A stretch of 64,000 bases of DNA from Holacanthus passer. Taxonomy: Eukaryota; Chordata; Actinopteri; Pomacanthidae. The DNA lies in assembly GCA_025331565.1 (NCBI GenBank), contig JAFREQ010000040.1:4327001-4391000 (forward strand). Reading direction: 5' to 3'. The notes beneath the pieces are model-generated. The model was not told the DNA's origin, searched no databases, and saw nothing but the letters and a program-made list of their open reading frames with translations. A program made the translations under genes and the position numbers. Of this stretch, positions 23,711-37,800 are shown in pieces; position 1 is the stretch's first letter; each line of letters starts with the position of its first letter.

Positions 23711-23736
23711 TTTCCCGCGCTGGAAGTTGCGCCAAA
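23711..23736. promoter_or_regulatory. dut: Paired E2F-type sites upstream of dut
   Basis: TTTCCCGCGC at 23711-23720 (plus strand) and TTTGGCGC on the minus strand at 23729-23736 both fit the E2F consensus TTTSSCGC. They lie 160-185 bp upstream of the dut ATG. S-phase control of dUTPase is known in animals, so the placement makes sense. Binding is inferred. Confidence 0.6.
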
Positions 23737-23949
23737 TTAGCCCCTCCTCTAACATACGTCATTTTCAACATACTTATTATACAAAGCAAAACATCATAAA
23801 ATAACTCCAATATCTTATACAAGTTGCTGCACAACTGTTATTGCATAAGTGCATTGAGAGAAAAACATTCAAATAAATAAATCAGCAAAAATAAATATGC
23901 CTGTGACTACGGAAACGCATCATCAACATGTAGCTCCATGGAAACAAGT

Positions 23950-23959
23950 TCTCGCGAGA
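23950..23959. promoter_or_regulatory. TCTCGCGAGA palindrome (BANP-type CpG promoter element)
   Basis: Exact 10-bp palindrome TCTCGCGAGA, known from vertebrate CpG-island, often bidirectional, promoters. It is about 400 bp upstream of the dut ATG, so it may serve dut or an unrecognised plus-strand transcript. Confidence 0.5.
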
Positions 23960-23979
23960 TTTGCTAACATAAACAACCG

Positions 23980-26885
23980 TAACCTCTGACAGGAAACTAT
24001 ATGATAATAGAAGCACAAAATAGAGAAAATAAGATCATATCAAGCCTCACTTTACTTACGCATTGCACCACAATAAAGCAGACGTAGTGTTATTGATGTT
24101 CAGTAAACGACAGATTACAATTCAACATACTAGGACCAAAGCGGTCACCTACAAAATGCTAGGCAGGCTAGCAAAGCTAACGTCAATAAGCTCTTGGTGT
24201 ATCGCGAACGGTAACGTCATCCATCCTAATTTCTTGCTTGCCTTTGCTTTGAGAGAGCGTCTGCATATGAAATTGTCTTCCTAAGAAACGCGGAGCAGTG
24301 TCAAAAACCGAGGAGCATTGTAGCCGAAAGTCCTTTAGCCTGAGCAACGTTCGTGTCATATTGTTTGCTAACGCCGCCTGCGAGCTAACAGCTAACTGCT
24401 AACATCCTCTCAGCTGATCGCACTGCCCTTCCGCCCCCCAACCGTCCTGCAGCTCCACATCAACAGACTCCAGTGTTTAACAAAGCATGTATCTGGATAG
24501 AAATGTAGGTAGAAATCACAGAAATGTATCTATTTATCTTTTGTATGGTATGAGCTTTTTACATTAATTTCAATGCATTGTCATTTCACAGAGTCACCTA
24601 TAAATACTGAGACAAACAAATGCAGTTAATCCAACCAGAAATGCCAAAAAGCAGTTAGTGCAGAGTAATGTTACATTATGTATAAAGATAATAAATGGAA
24701 TAAACATTAAAGGGTGGATATGAATAAGCTAAGATATGCATAATATAAAGGTATCAGTTCAAGTAATAGCAATAGTGAGCTTATATACAGAGTAAATAGA
24801 TGGAGGTATCATATGAATGTCTATAGTATGGACTGTGTGGGCATACGAAAGCATATGTGTATAGCACAGGTAAGGGTAATGGTTAATTTCACAGGGCATG
24901 CAGGATGTCTAGTCAAAACACATCTAGCAGACATCATACCTATATTATTTTCTCAGAAAAAGAATTTAATAATCCCTATCGGATAATCTATCAAAAATAA
25001 TTCATATTGCTCATAATGTAACTACATAATCTAATCATAATATAAATTAATGGTAAGCACAATCCGTTTGAATGAGCAGCAAGCTCATTTTTAATGACTT
25101 TCTTCTTAAAACTTGAGTCAGCCCAAGTTTTAGATCTTAAGTCCATTGCTGCCCCCCCATTGGTAATAAGTCAGCTCTACCATTCAGGATGTTGGATTGA
25201 CTGTTAGGATTCACATTCAGTGCTTATATTTAAGATGCACATGACCTCTAACTCCCTTTTATAAATCCTTTTGCATTAAATGAATTATTTAATGACAGAA
25301 TTCCCCAGATCTTGTGCCTGTAAAGCAGAGTGAAAGAATGAGGTATTTTGTTGTTGTAGTAGCTCTGGACTAAATATCTCATGTACTGCTGGCAAGTTTA
25401 AACCTTTAAAGCGCATGGACTTCATATTTGTGTTTTGCATATAACACCCTATTAGGTTAAGTTAGCAACTATCATTTAACAATTTTTTTTTTTTTTAAAT
25501 TAATATAAATAAAAGTATAGTTTCACAAAATTAAAATACCTCAACTTGTCTAGCTCAGTAAACACAAGCAGGTTCCCCTTCTACTGGAACATTTCTCTGA
25601 ACATACAATATCTCATGTTACAGTATCTCATCACCTAATAAATGGCAGAGACAAGAATAAGATCTACTCAAAATTTTATTAATTTTTTATTTCAGGTAAT
25701 CACAGTTATATATTTAAAAAGAAAGACAGACAGTAGGCTAAAATATACAGAAGAATTGACTGTACTATCTTGTATTTCATTCATTTCCCTTAAACAAAAA
25801 ATGTACTGTGATAGTAACATTAAAAATATTTAAACAGTATAATGTGAAACAGGTAAACAGCTTCATAATAGCAGTGTGTTTTTTACACTCAGTGAATATC
25901 AAAGTGTTTAAAAAAAGAATCAAACCATTACTGCCGTGTTTTAAAAGAAAATATGCTGTTAATCATTTATGAAATGTTTTTTTAAATTTATTTTTGCTCA
26001 GAAAATATTCACTAGTGAATTCATACATCTACTATATACATTTATTTTACAGAAGCAGGCAACACAATCACTCAGTGTAACCACTGAAAGCAGCTCTCTC
26101 TGTGTGTGAGTGTCTGCCTTTGTTGGTTGAACTGATCTGACCAAGTTAGGAAGACGTGTGATTTGATTTTGTTCTATTCTAACTAAACAATTTGCTTTTG
26201 TTATAGTTCTATGAATATATGTAATAATATCTGAGAATAACACCATATTTCCATACTTGTCCATTGTTGCAAATAGCTTAAACTTGACTTCTCTCCTAAA
26301 TTCACATTCAGACTGTCTGACATCTACAATTTCAATGTCAGAAATGCGTTTTTCTTTATTTAGACTAGACTTGTTCCTCACTGACAGCATTTATAGAGAA
26401 CTCTGAGTGCAGCACAGCAGTTAAATGTTTACACTGGTACAGTGTGGTACACTGTGAGGTTTCTTTGCTGCCAAGCTGGCTGCAGCTTCACACAGTACAA
26501 GTAAATGTTTGCCAGATCACTATGTGCCACAAGCTATCAGGAAACAGCACATAAAAGACAAAGTGACAAAAAAATGTTAAAGGTAAAATATTAACAAGGT
26601 TTAGCTGTGACTGAAAATTTCTGTTAAACCTTTGTTAATTTGCCAGCTGATCAGTTATGTTTTTCTTTTTTCTTTTTTTGGTATTTCTTACATGTCCTTG
26701 TCTTGCACTTGGAGTGTGACTGTCTAAAACTAAAAATGCTCATGTTGCATTGTGGTATTGGTCTGGAAGTCTGAATAACATCATCCAAGGTTCTGGTACA
26801 TTTTATGAACGTGGTCCATCATTATAGTGCTACCATTTGTTTCCTTTATAGCTACCAGTACTTTAATGTTTAGCCTACAAGGCGC
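23980..26885. other. Intergenic region between dut and slc12a1
   Basis: The first 450 bp, next to dut, contain repeated GCTAAC/GCTAGC words (24167-24403). The rest is AT-rich, with a T11-plus run near 25482, and has no recognisable protein. The part nearest slc12a1 is probably its 3' UTR: TTTATT at 25675-25680 reads AATAAA on the minus strand and could be its polyA signal, a weak inference. Confidence 0.55.
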
Positions 26886-29800
26886 TCAGGAGTAGAAAGT
26901 AAGCACACTCCTGTGGTTGCCTCTAATGAGCAGGGTGGGTGGAAGGTCCTTCGTCAGAATGTCCAGCCAGGCCATGTAGAGGAAATCAGAGACAGATTCC
27001 TTACGAGCAATGGGCATGCTCCTGCAGGCAGAAAGGGTACACAGAGTACGTTAGACACTGTACTTTCACACTCTGGATTAATCTTTGCAGCTCAATGTAA
27101 TTCAGGCAACACTTCGTTATACTTACACAATGATCAGATTGGCTGATTTGGAGTTTGCCTGAAGCAGCTCATTCAGTCGTATCTGGAGGTTGGTCTGTAA
27201 AACAGCAGCATTTAGTTTTTTTAACAATGAATTTCAACCGGATTTTGCTGTTTAATGCACCACCCCCAAACCAAACTACTACAAAATGATGTCTATGCTG
27301 TGTATAAAGTCTTAACTTAGCGGTTTTACCTTCTCCTCAAAGGTGCTCAGCTCTTCGTCAGTGATTTTCCAGGGCTGCTCTTTCCGCATGGCTTCAGCCT
27401 GATCAGTGTTTTTAGACTCATGCAGACAGAAAGGCTTAATCATGTCCTCGAACGTCTTTAAGCTGGAAGAAAGTAAATAAGAACATAAGCCAAATGTGGA
27501 CGATATCCGCTTCTAATCTTATAATATGCAGATACTATGAGGTAATTAAATTTTGCTCTTACTGCTGCACCATCTGGTCTGCTGTCACTACTATAACTGA
27601 AAATAAAAAGCAATTACCTGTCAGACTGAGGTGGGACATGGATGTCGTCAATGACATTGATGTCAGTGCAGTTAATTCTGAATTTCTGCAACAGAGACTT
27701 CATCCTGCAACACACATTATCACACACTGATTAACTTTCATGCAAATGTTGGTAATTATTTTCAGTTAATGCTAAATCACATCTCCTGTGAAGTGATTTT
27801 GTTGCTTCATGAATTTTTATTAATTTGCCCAATCTAACTTTCACCCATTAAGCTATAATTGATATTGAAACATTAATTTGTTGTTGTTGTTTTTTTTCAC
27901 TCACTCCTGTTTATCCAGCTCACTGCGTTCAGGCTGCCCTGCGATGAAGATCCTCAATGTACTGTCTTTCCACTTCTTCCTGGTAGTGAGGATGTACGGG
28001 AGCAGCAGGGTAAGACCTGAAAGAGGCGAGATACATTTTTTATTGTTGGTTTTATGATACAAAATATGCATCTTTGTATTTCACGTTTGCCAAGGTAGTC
28101 CAACTGATTGAATTTTGTTAATCTGAGAACTGGCATTTCTGCTATTAGACTCTAAGTACTGTCAGGTAACACACCTAAAGACTTGATTTCATTTTTATAT
28201 TTTAAAAGTCATTATTATTAATAATTAATATAATAATTCAGAGGAATGTTATCTCTCCGTGTATCATCATTTATAGGAACTCTTCAGTGTTGATTGTTCT
28301 GTGTTTGCCTCAATCACTTCTAGTTTACCATCTTTATATGGTTTTATTTTATTGTTCAGGTGTTTTGTGTTTTTCAGTCTGCATTGTCTGCATTAGTATT
28401 AAGGAGAATGTGATGTGTCTCTGTGCACGTATCTGTTGAAATCTATAAGAGAGGTACATAAGAGAAGGCTGCCTGGGGGAATCTGCGCCTACCTCCATCG
28501 TCAAACATCCACCACACATCAATGGTGCCTTTAGGCTGCTTCTTCTTGAACTGAGTGCTGGACTCCAACAGCATCTCATTCATCTTGGCAACCTGAGGGG
28601 ACGGAGGGCTGCACACTGACACTGAGAAAGAGAGAAAAAAGAGTCGAGAAATGAGAACTGGATGAGGCAGAGGAACAATAGGAGGGAATGTAATTCAATG
28701 AGTGAGCGTGGAGAGTTAAGTTGGATGGGAAAACTAGCTCAAATCAACATTAAGAGCTGACTCCACATCAGCAGGAGCAGCCATCTCTCAGGTTTAATGT
28801 TCCAATGGGATTCAGATTGCATACTAACGACCATCGCAGTCTTGCCAGGACGCAGCTCAGTGGTGTGTGTGTGTGTGATGTAGAGACAGAGACAGATCGA
28901 GTAAGAGGCTGCAAGCACCCTCTGCTGTTTGGGTTAAAGGGTTGCTCTTAAGAGATGCTCTTCAAACTGGAACGAAAGGGACCATATTATTGGATTACAC
29001 CCTCAGAGACATCTTTAGTGGGAGTGCTTGATTCAATTATATCTCAATGGGAGTGTGGAGAAGTTTCCAAAAAGATGTGTGGCATTGGCATCATTTGTTA
29101 AATGTACGTTATCTCACTGGAAATATGAGTGTGTGGAAGAGATGGGATAGACTTATTTTTCACACATACACACAACCTTTGCTTTAAATAGAATGGATTG
29201 AAGCCTCTCTCAAATGTCAGGCAAGATTTTAACAGAGAGAAATAACCTGTAGAGACATACCTCTGGTCGTGAGCACTTGCTCAGAGGATTTCCTGGACTT
29301 CCTGAACAGTTGTCTTGATTTCCTTGGATTCATCTTATTGTCCAGTGCCTCTTGCTCCTTTGCTGCCCTGAGCATCTCATCTGAAAGACAGAATGAGATT
29401 TCCAGTTTTTAATAAACACGTGATCATTGTGCACATGGGTGACATTTGTGAGGATTTTCTTTGTTATTGTAAAGGTTTCTACAGAGGCACAGCTGTAAAC
29501 TGGTAGTTGTTTTAGCATCTTATCTGTTAACTACCTGACCTTTATAAATACTTTGTAATCTACAGAACAAAGTGCCCTGGCTTATCACTGTTATTTTATT
29601 ATAGTCGGTTACTGTGGGTTGTTGTGAGAATACAAGTCCACAGACCACAGCAGCAGTGCAGTTTTAGACAGTTACTTTTGTTATTATTTTGGTAGTTCAG
29701 GTTGAACGTGCCACTCAATATTTTATATCTTAAAGCACATTTATAAATGCCAGTGTGGCTTCTTTAAACTGCCAATCTCTCTCTTATTTGTATTTTTTAT

Positions 29801-31807
29801 TATTTTATTATGAGTATGCAGCCTTTAGTTATATTTTTCTGCTATGCTTTATCAGCGTTTGCTGCTTTATTTATTTCATGCTTCTATTTTAAGGCCACCT
29901 ATTTCCTGTTGTTGTGTTTGCCTACCTTTGTGTAGCTTGCGTAAAAAGTACTTCATAAACATAATTGTCATTACACTAATGCAGACCTTCGTGCAGTTTA
30001 AAGCACATCATCTAAAGAAGCTCTCATACTGACCTTGTGCCTCAACAATGTGTGACACATCAAGTCCCTCGTCCATCCTCAGTATCACTGTCCCATACTC
30101 ATAGTCGAATGCATCACTGTCAAAATGAAAAGAGAACGTGGACACAAGTTCAACACAAAGATCTCCTATCTGTGTTTAATTTTGGGGTATTTTATTGTCA
30201 TACATGCTTACTGTATGTATATTTATTTGTGACTTACTGCAGTATTCCCACATAATTCTGCACTGCCTCTCTGCCTGCAGTCCTCCAGTTTTTCTTGAAG
30301 CCTATCATTAATGTGTTAGGCTTCATACGGCCAAGACCAGAAGCCTGTAAAGAAAAGCATGACACTCATAGCATAAAGATAAAACGCAAAATCAGTTAAT
30401 TGAAGCAACGCAGGCGCCGTGTTACCCTGCGGTTGTGAAACCTGGAGTCATCATTAACTGGAGAAGAAGAAAAAAATCTCCAAAAGTTTCAACATGTCCT
30501 CGACAAGAAGGCTGTGAAGCTGTTTTACTGCCAGAAATTATGACCAGATCACTCAGCAGATCTCACTTTGTCTGCAGGGACTCATCCAGTGCAGTGTTAA
30601 TCAATTATAGCTTTTAATCTGCCGTGCTGTTTGAAGTAAGCAATCCTGACAATGAACCAGGGCCTTATCTTGAAAGTGCGATAGCCAGAGCCATAAGACT
30701 GTTTTCCTGCTCCTTATTAACTCTCTCCTCTTCTTCCTCCTGCACTAATGTCCTGGACATATCCTTAAGACAGGTCCAGGACAGAGTCATAACACAGCAA
30801 TAGATACTCGGTGTTCTCAGGAAGAAAGAGGACAATAAAACCTGCTTCTGCAGTGTTTAAGTCTGCCTTCTCCCTCTGATCAACACTCACAGGTTACACA
30901 TTAATTGAAAGGATTTTTCTAGGTTAGTTGGTTTGTTTGTTTTTTCTGTTCATTTGAAGAGATGTTTTGTAAGTCATGACTGCACTGACCTGCAGCAGGC
31001 TATCAGCCCCTTGCCTGAAGTCCTCACAGGCCACAGCAGCATAAAATGCCTTGCGTTTGGTCTTCCTAAGCCAGAGCTGGTTCCTCTCCATGCAAGCATT
31101 CATCTCTTCCCGGGCCTCTGATCTCGGGCCCTGAAGAGATCACAACATACAGCTGTATGTGAGTATAAGTGTTTGTGTGAGTGTGCTTGAGAGAGAAAGA
31201 GCTCCCACATACACCTTTTTCATATTCAGAGGACACAGCTGAACCTAAACTTTAGTCTCAGGTATCCAGACAGTTGGCATTTCCCTCATTCCTGCTTGAT
31301 ATTCGCTTGAATATCCACCGCATGTGAAGTCTGCACTCTGCAATTTAAACTCGCTTGATGTGCAAATTCTGATTTGAATAGAAGGTTGAAATTTAAATAA
31401 AGTTTTGGGAAACATGGTATATGGTGCCTTGGCTATAACCATTGTTTTGCATTCGCAAATAATAAGATAACAATATAACCTTACCACAAACACTTCACAG
31501 GTGAGACAGAGTCCATAAGTCTTAGAGAAGGAGTGAGCCAGGTCAAGGAGAGCTGGTCTGGTTCGTGTTGAACCTGTCAGTACTAAGATCTGAGGCCTGA
31601 AAAAAAAACAAGAATATGTGTTTATATGTCATACTGTTAAGGAATATTTGTACAAGTTGTATTGCTTTAAATATTTGCATCCACATGTATCCAATGCAGA
31701 CTTTTACCTGAAGTTCTTGACGTGATCCTCTACACCAGAAAGAGACAGAGCGTTGCCGACTGCACTCACAAATGTCACCGCCTGGGTGGACGAACCCCAG
31801 TTCACAT
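26886..31807 (-). CDS. slc12a1: slc12a1 exons 15-26, cytoplasmic C-terminal domain
   Basis: Exons in transcript order: 31708-31807, 31485-31596, 30990-31130, 30238-30344, 30034-30116, 29261-29380, 28493-28621, 27905-28016, 27618-27704, 27330-27462, 27127-27194, 26886-27021. Conserved blocks: DVNWGSSTQA, KAFYAAV, LGRMKPNTLMIGFKKNW, TIDVWWMFDDGGLTLLLPYI, PWKITDEEL and ARKESVSDFLYMAWLDILTK. The linker in exons 20-21 (basic, RKSRQLFRKSRKSS) is shorter and more diverged than in mammals. Confidence 0.93.
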
Positions 31808-34800
31808 CTGGAGAGAAAAAAAAGAACTGACAGGTTAGTTCTGCCATGCAGGCATCATGAATGTACTTCCATACATGTACACACAGCTCACCTGGCTTCT
31901 TTACTGTGACGTAAATGTAGAGGAGGAGTTCAATGCCGAATGTGAGTAGAGCAGCCCACCAGTTGATAACAAACATGACAGCACAGCAGAGCAATGCACC
32001 CAACAGGGATAGCCACATGTTGTAGTATTTGTATGCTGGTCTCCAACCTGGGAAAAGCATGGCAGAAGACAGACCACATTTAGTAACTGTTGGACAAGTG
32101 ATGGGAAACACACTGTACAGAACAAAAAATCCATTGACAGCCATCCATCCATCCATCCATTGATAGTCGATCAATGGATGCAAACATGTAGAATTACCTC
32201 AGCCTAATAGCAGAAGCTTTCATTTATAAGCTACTTTGTCTGTAGTGACCCACCTGGAGACTTGGCGTAGGATGCATGGAAACAGGAGAAATTGATGAGA
32301 GCATAAGATGCCAGGAAGAAGTTCGAGATGATAGGAGCGATGGTGTTGAGATCACCTGCAGAGTGGAATCAGAATTCAGTTTAGATTCAATGCATAAAAA
32401 TCATTTTCTGCTAACCGGACCACAGTAAACAGCCTTTTAGCATATTTGTTTAAGTTAAAAATATAAGATTTTCATTGTAAAGATGTTAACATGTTATGTC
32501 CAGGCTATGTTCGACAGTTGAACTGACCAATGAGAATGAAGGCCACAGAAATAATGAATGTGAGGACATAGCCACGGATTGGCTCGTTGTTCTTGCCGTG
32601 CCCCTTGGCAAAGAAGTGCAGGATCTTGTAGATGTTGTCTTTGCACAGTGCCTGAGGAGAGACAGCTTAAATTATAAAAGATCTTTTTTTTTTTTTTTTT
32701 TTTACAGTAGTTAAACCTGCAGTGCAGATGCATTGCTGGTTGACATAAAAGGCATCACTACAGATAAGCCAGTGTGGGAATGTCACCACAGACAGCAGTT
32801 TTAAAAACTCTAGTATGCTGCAAAGATTTACCTGGCTGTGATAGGCTTAATCAGAATTGTGTGATCTTGTTTGATGAGAGCTCGAATGTAATGAATATTC
32901 ATTTATACATCCAGCTTTTGGAGCAGTAATCTAGTTGTATCTCAGTGCGCTGCTTTTAGAAAAATGTGTTGAGTTACTGACCTGGAACACTTTGGGAGCA
33001 CTGACAAGAGAAGCCAGGGCTGATGAAAGGGTGGCTGAGAATGTTCCAGCAATGATGAGGGGACCAAACCCAGATACCGCCGTCATCACCTGAAGCAGAG
33101 GTGAGGAGAGGAGAGCATTAGAGATTAAAAAAGAAGAGCGTCTCTTCTGTGCAAATTAGAGTTTGAAAGGCTGTGTACCTGATTGTTGTTTATCAAGCCA
33201 AACTTGCATGTCTCCACTGCACAGGAAGAGAAATTATAGCCAAGCTCACAAGCAGCTTTTGCTGGTCCATCACATGGTACTCCAGGAATAATGAGGTCGG
33301 TTATGTTTCCGGTGGCATCGCGGACAACACTGGCAGCTGATCAGTTAGAGAGGAGAACAGATGCATTGCTTTGGTTTTTTTAGTCCAATGTCCAACTTCA
33401 CATAAATACTTGATATTCAAATGTTTGCAAAGACCTGAGTTATGTCTATGAATTAATGTCTTATGAATTTACTGATATGTAGTGTAGGTGTAGGTGTAGG
33501 TATTTAAAAAAAATGTAAAACTAGTTTCTCTTTGGATTTGCCTTTTATGGATTACTGTACTTACAGACACAGAGAGCTACAGCCAAGTAGGTGAGCCCAG
33601 TTATCAGGATGGCCAGCAAGGTACCTTTAGGTATGGCTCCCTGGGGATCCTGTAAAACAACATCTGTGTTTGAACATGACACATTCAAGGCACAGCAGTG
33701 ACTATGAAGAAAATGGTTTCTGTAGTTAAGATATATTCAAAAATGTCCTGTCAATGATTCAACTCGTCCTCAGAGCTAAAAGACAGAATAAGTCAATTGC
33801 TAATGACTCTCAAAATGACATATGTGGCTGGTCTTCAATTCTGAGATCATTATATGAATTCAAGTAAAACAGCTTCCAATACCATTCAGTAATTCACTTA
33901 GTATAAAAAGTACAAAAAATGCTGGGCTTTATTTATTTTTCATCACCTCCAGCCTTTTGTTTACCAACCTACAGTGTGTATTATCACGGCTCGTGATTCC
34001 TGTGCATGGCTCTTATATGCAATAACCTCAGCATGAAAAAGTTACCCGCAAGTCGCCAGAGATGTTGGCTCCAGCCAGGATCCCGGTGGCAGCAGGGAAA
34101 AAGATGGCAAACACTGAAAAAAATGTCTCCTGGCCTCGAAAATCTGGCGTAAAATTCTCTATGAAGATTTTCACTGTGAAAAAGAGAGTGAGAGAGGGAA
34201 GAGAAATGGTGGGGAAGAAAGAAAATTGGGTGAGTGGCGCTTTGTAAATGAGTCAAATCTTCACATTTTTGAGTTAAATTGTTTTGTAATGAAGATGTGC
34301 ATTGGTTTGGAGAGGGTGTCTTACTGTTATAATTGAAGATGCCTTGGGACTTCTCAGTATCGGTTGGAGGAATAAATGTTCCTACAAATACGTTCACTAT
34401 GGCCACCAGCAAGATAATGAGGAGAACAATCTGTGCCTATGGGGACAAAAGAATTAAATTGATTAAAGTTATAGCTGGATGTTTTACTGCATTTAGCCCA
34501 GAGATTGGCGAACAACCAGCATAATGTTCCTCTCTCACCTTGGCTTCCCATTCCATTCCAGCAACTGATATGCCCAATAGAAAGACCACTGTAATACATC
34601 CAACAATTCTGATGTCATTTAGTTGATCCACCATGATGGCATCATGTTCCTGATTGTAACAGAAGAGGCAAGGATGAGCGCACAGTCAAATATCTTGGAG
34701 TTAAACATTTCCACAATCCCTCTTACAGTCACCTAAACATTATAACATCACACACCAGGAGCAATTCCACCACGGTCTCAGCAAATCCCACCACATACAT

Positions 34801-37800
34801 GGCTACAGCCACCGCGTTGGCAAAGGCGAAAATGAGACCAATCGACCCACCAAACTCTGGTCCCAAACTGCGAGATATCAAGTAGTAGGCTCCTCCTGCA
34901 ATGACAAAATGAAGCACGCACATACGTACAGCAGTGGATGATTAATCATCACATCGCAGATTCATCGATTTAATGTCAGGACAAGTTGAATAGGCCGTAA
35001 AACAGAGAAAAGGCTTCAAGAGGTGACATTCAGGTGCAGTTTCGAGCCTTGTGTCTTTATCTGCACGAAGTGTCCTCCAGGTCATTCCGTTCTCTCAGTA
35101 AAAGATTTTATGTCAGTAGGAATGTGTGTTATCTTTGCCTGTATATATTCATAAATAGTGTTGAAACTGTTGGCGCTGGCTGCAGTGGCTCTGCTGTGTG
35201 AGTTTTATGAGTGAAATGCCTGTGTGAAAGGGTGAATTTAAAATGCTTCTGTTTATGATGTTTATCTTACCTCCTCTGACCACGCCATTAGTACAAATGG
35301 CAGACATGGAAAGGCCAGTGATGGTGGTGACCACACAGCTGAGAGCAATAACCACAATTCCCAGACCTGCAATGCACACATTAAAGAGCTCAGAATAATT
35401 GTTTTCCAACAACAACTTAATCAGGCATTATGTTTAAGTGGTCAGTCATGAAGCAATGTGAAATGAAACCCTCCTCTCCACAGTCACCTTTAAACACAGA
35501 GAGGGAGTCAGAGTCCCAGAGGAGCCTGGGGGCTGCAAGTTACAGCCGTCTGCTGTACCTGCTCTCCCTACTGCCTGCAGCTTTTTCTGCTTCTCAAAAC
35601 CATTTAGTTACGCCGCCTGAACAAAAGCTGCTGCCGATCGATAGGTTCTTAAGCAATGAACACACTCATGAAGACATTCGCACAATTTCCCCTTTTCTTT
35701 CTGCCACACACACACACACACACACACACACTGCTCATAGAGGTTTGGCTCTCAGAATAGACCTTCAGCAAGTTGAGATCATTATGGGACCTCCGAAAAA
35801 GAATCTGCCCCAATTCAGTCACTCCCTGCTAATGAGTGGAGGACTGTATAATCCTTTAATTGTCTCTGTACTTCCTAGAATCACTGGTAACACCACCCTC
35901 ATTACTCAAAACACAGACATGTAGGATGTGTCTGCTGCTGTTGCGCCATTATCAACCTCACTCATCAGTCTCACTCACCCCAGCCTGCCTGACCGAAAAT
36001 CCAGGACAGACGGATGAACAACATGACACCCCAGATGTTCAGCATGCATCTCACCTGTGGAAGAGAAGAGCAAATTAAGTTCAAAGTCTTCAGTGTTCAT
36101 CATTACGTCTTTGTAATAGAAATGAGATGAGATGCATATTTGGACACATAGATACCATAGTTTTCATTTCAGTGACAAACTGAAACATCTGTGACTCAAG
36201 TAAAAAAAAAAAAAACTTTTAAAAAGTACTAAACACTTGAGCAAATGTAAATCACTCCCAGACTCTGGTCTTGAAAGCCCCACTTGACCCCGCTGTGTTA
36301 TTGGACACATGGTGCCAGGTCACAGTTAATGTAGAGTGACCCCGCTTCTATAAAGCAGAGGGAGCCCATCATGACCCAACATAACTCACCAGGACGCCCC
36401 TTATCCAGCCAAACTTTACTGCTCCTTTGTTGCTGTCAATGGGAATGGCAGACTCCACATCCTCAGAGGGGGTCCCATCACTCCCCTCGCCATCGTCCTC
36501 CACAGTGTCTGGCAGAGAGATTGCCCCATTCTGTTGAGAAAATGTCGAGGCAAATATAAGAAAAAGGAAATATGTATATGCTTTTGGCATTTTTGGTGCA
36601 AGAGAGCATCATTATTAAGAAGTTGAGGAGATATAGTCTTTTCCTGAAGCCTTGTGTATTTGGCTTTCTCCTGTGAGAGGGAGTTGAAAACATGATGTTT
36701 GATTTGGATGAAGATTGATAAAGCGTTTGCAGAGACATTACAATGCTGTGTGTCTGTCCTTGTACTGAAGAGAAGACTGGAGAGAACACTGACACTGACA
36801 CTTATGCCCTGACATCTGATTTAGGGAAACTTCTCTGATGTATTTCATTTCCATTTACTAAAAGAAAGAGATTTTGTCAACAAGTTGTCAGAGTTTGTGA
36901 TTACTGGAAACTCATTGAGTACTATTAGACTACTCGAAACACGTGACTTTGTGTTTGGGTAGTGCAGATAGCAGCAACAGTCAGTGTCGACTCAAACTAC
37001 GATTCGGCTGTATTCCCTGATCAATTTGAGGATTGTAACATGAATCACTGGTTCCTGGTGAAACATTTTGAGATCTTTCTGTCAAGATGCTGATGATCTG
37101 ATGATTCGCATTATGTCTTGCAATCTGTCTTAAACTGGAACAACGCTTTATCTCTTTCATTTTCCGCCAGCGAAGATCTTCTGAAAGATCTGTCCTTGTT
37201 ATTGTCAGTTCAGAGATGGCAATCTATTCAACCTATAAAACTCAAATGACCTATAACCTCATCACTATTGCAACACAAGACAGTATAACAGCCTAATAAA
37301 AACCACTAAAAACTCTAAAGTGTGTCAAGTTTGTGGTTTGCTGTTGTGTCCCAGAAATAACTGTCTGTGTCCTCCTTACATTTAATGACTGAACTGTGGA
37401 CACTGAAATGATGATGTTGAAATGATTAAACAACTGTGAAGTATCTCATTTCACTCCATCTTTAACCCGAGTGAATGGACTGTGTTGCTCAGGAGCAGGA
37501 CAAAGACTGCAGTTACAGAGTCAGTGACTTGAATTTGGGACACAGGGAGAAAAACAGGCATAAAATACTTTCTGCAGAAGGTGAGGTGAAGGACAAACAG
37601 TAAGAGTAATAGAAGAGGGAAAAGTTTGCAGAGCTTGTATTGCAGGAAAACCAGAAAGGCAAGAAAAGAGCATACGTGAAGAGGATATTTACCAGCTTCA
37701 CATACATGCACTCACCTTCTGAAACACATCGTGGAGCTCCTGCAGGGATGGCCGCACGGCCCGGTGACCACTCACACTGCCCGCATTGCGATAGAAGTCA

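Noticed and set aside
35430..35924. 164-codon plus-strand open frame in an slc12a1 intron
   Set aside because: No recognisable domain; it includes translated (CA)n and lies antisense within an intron. Consistent with chance.
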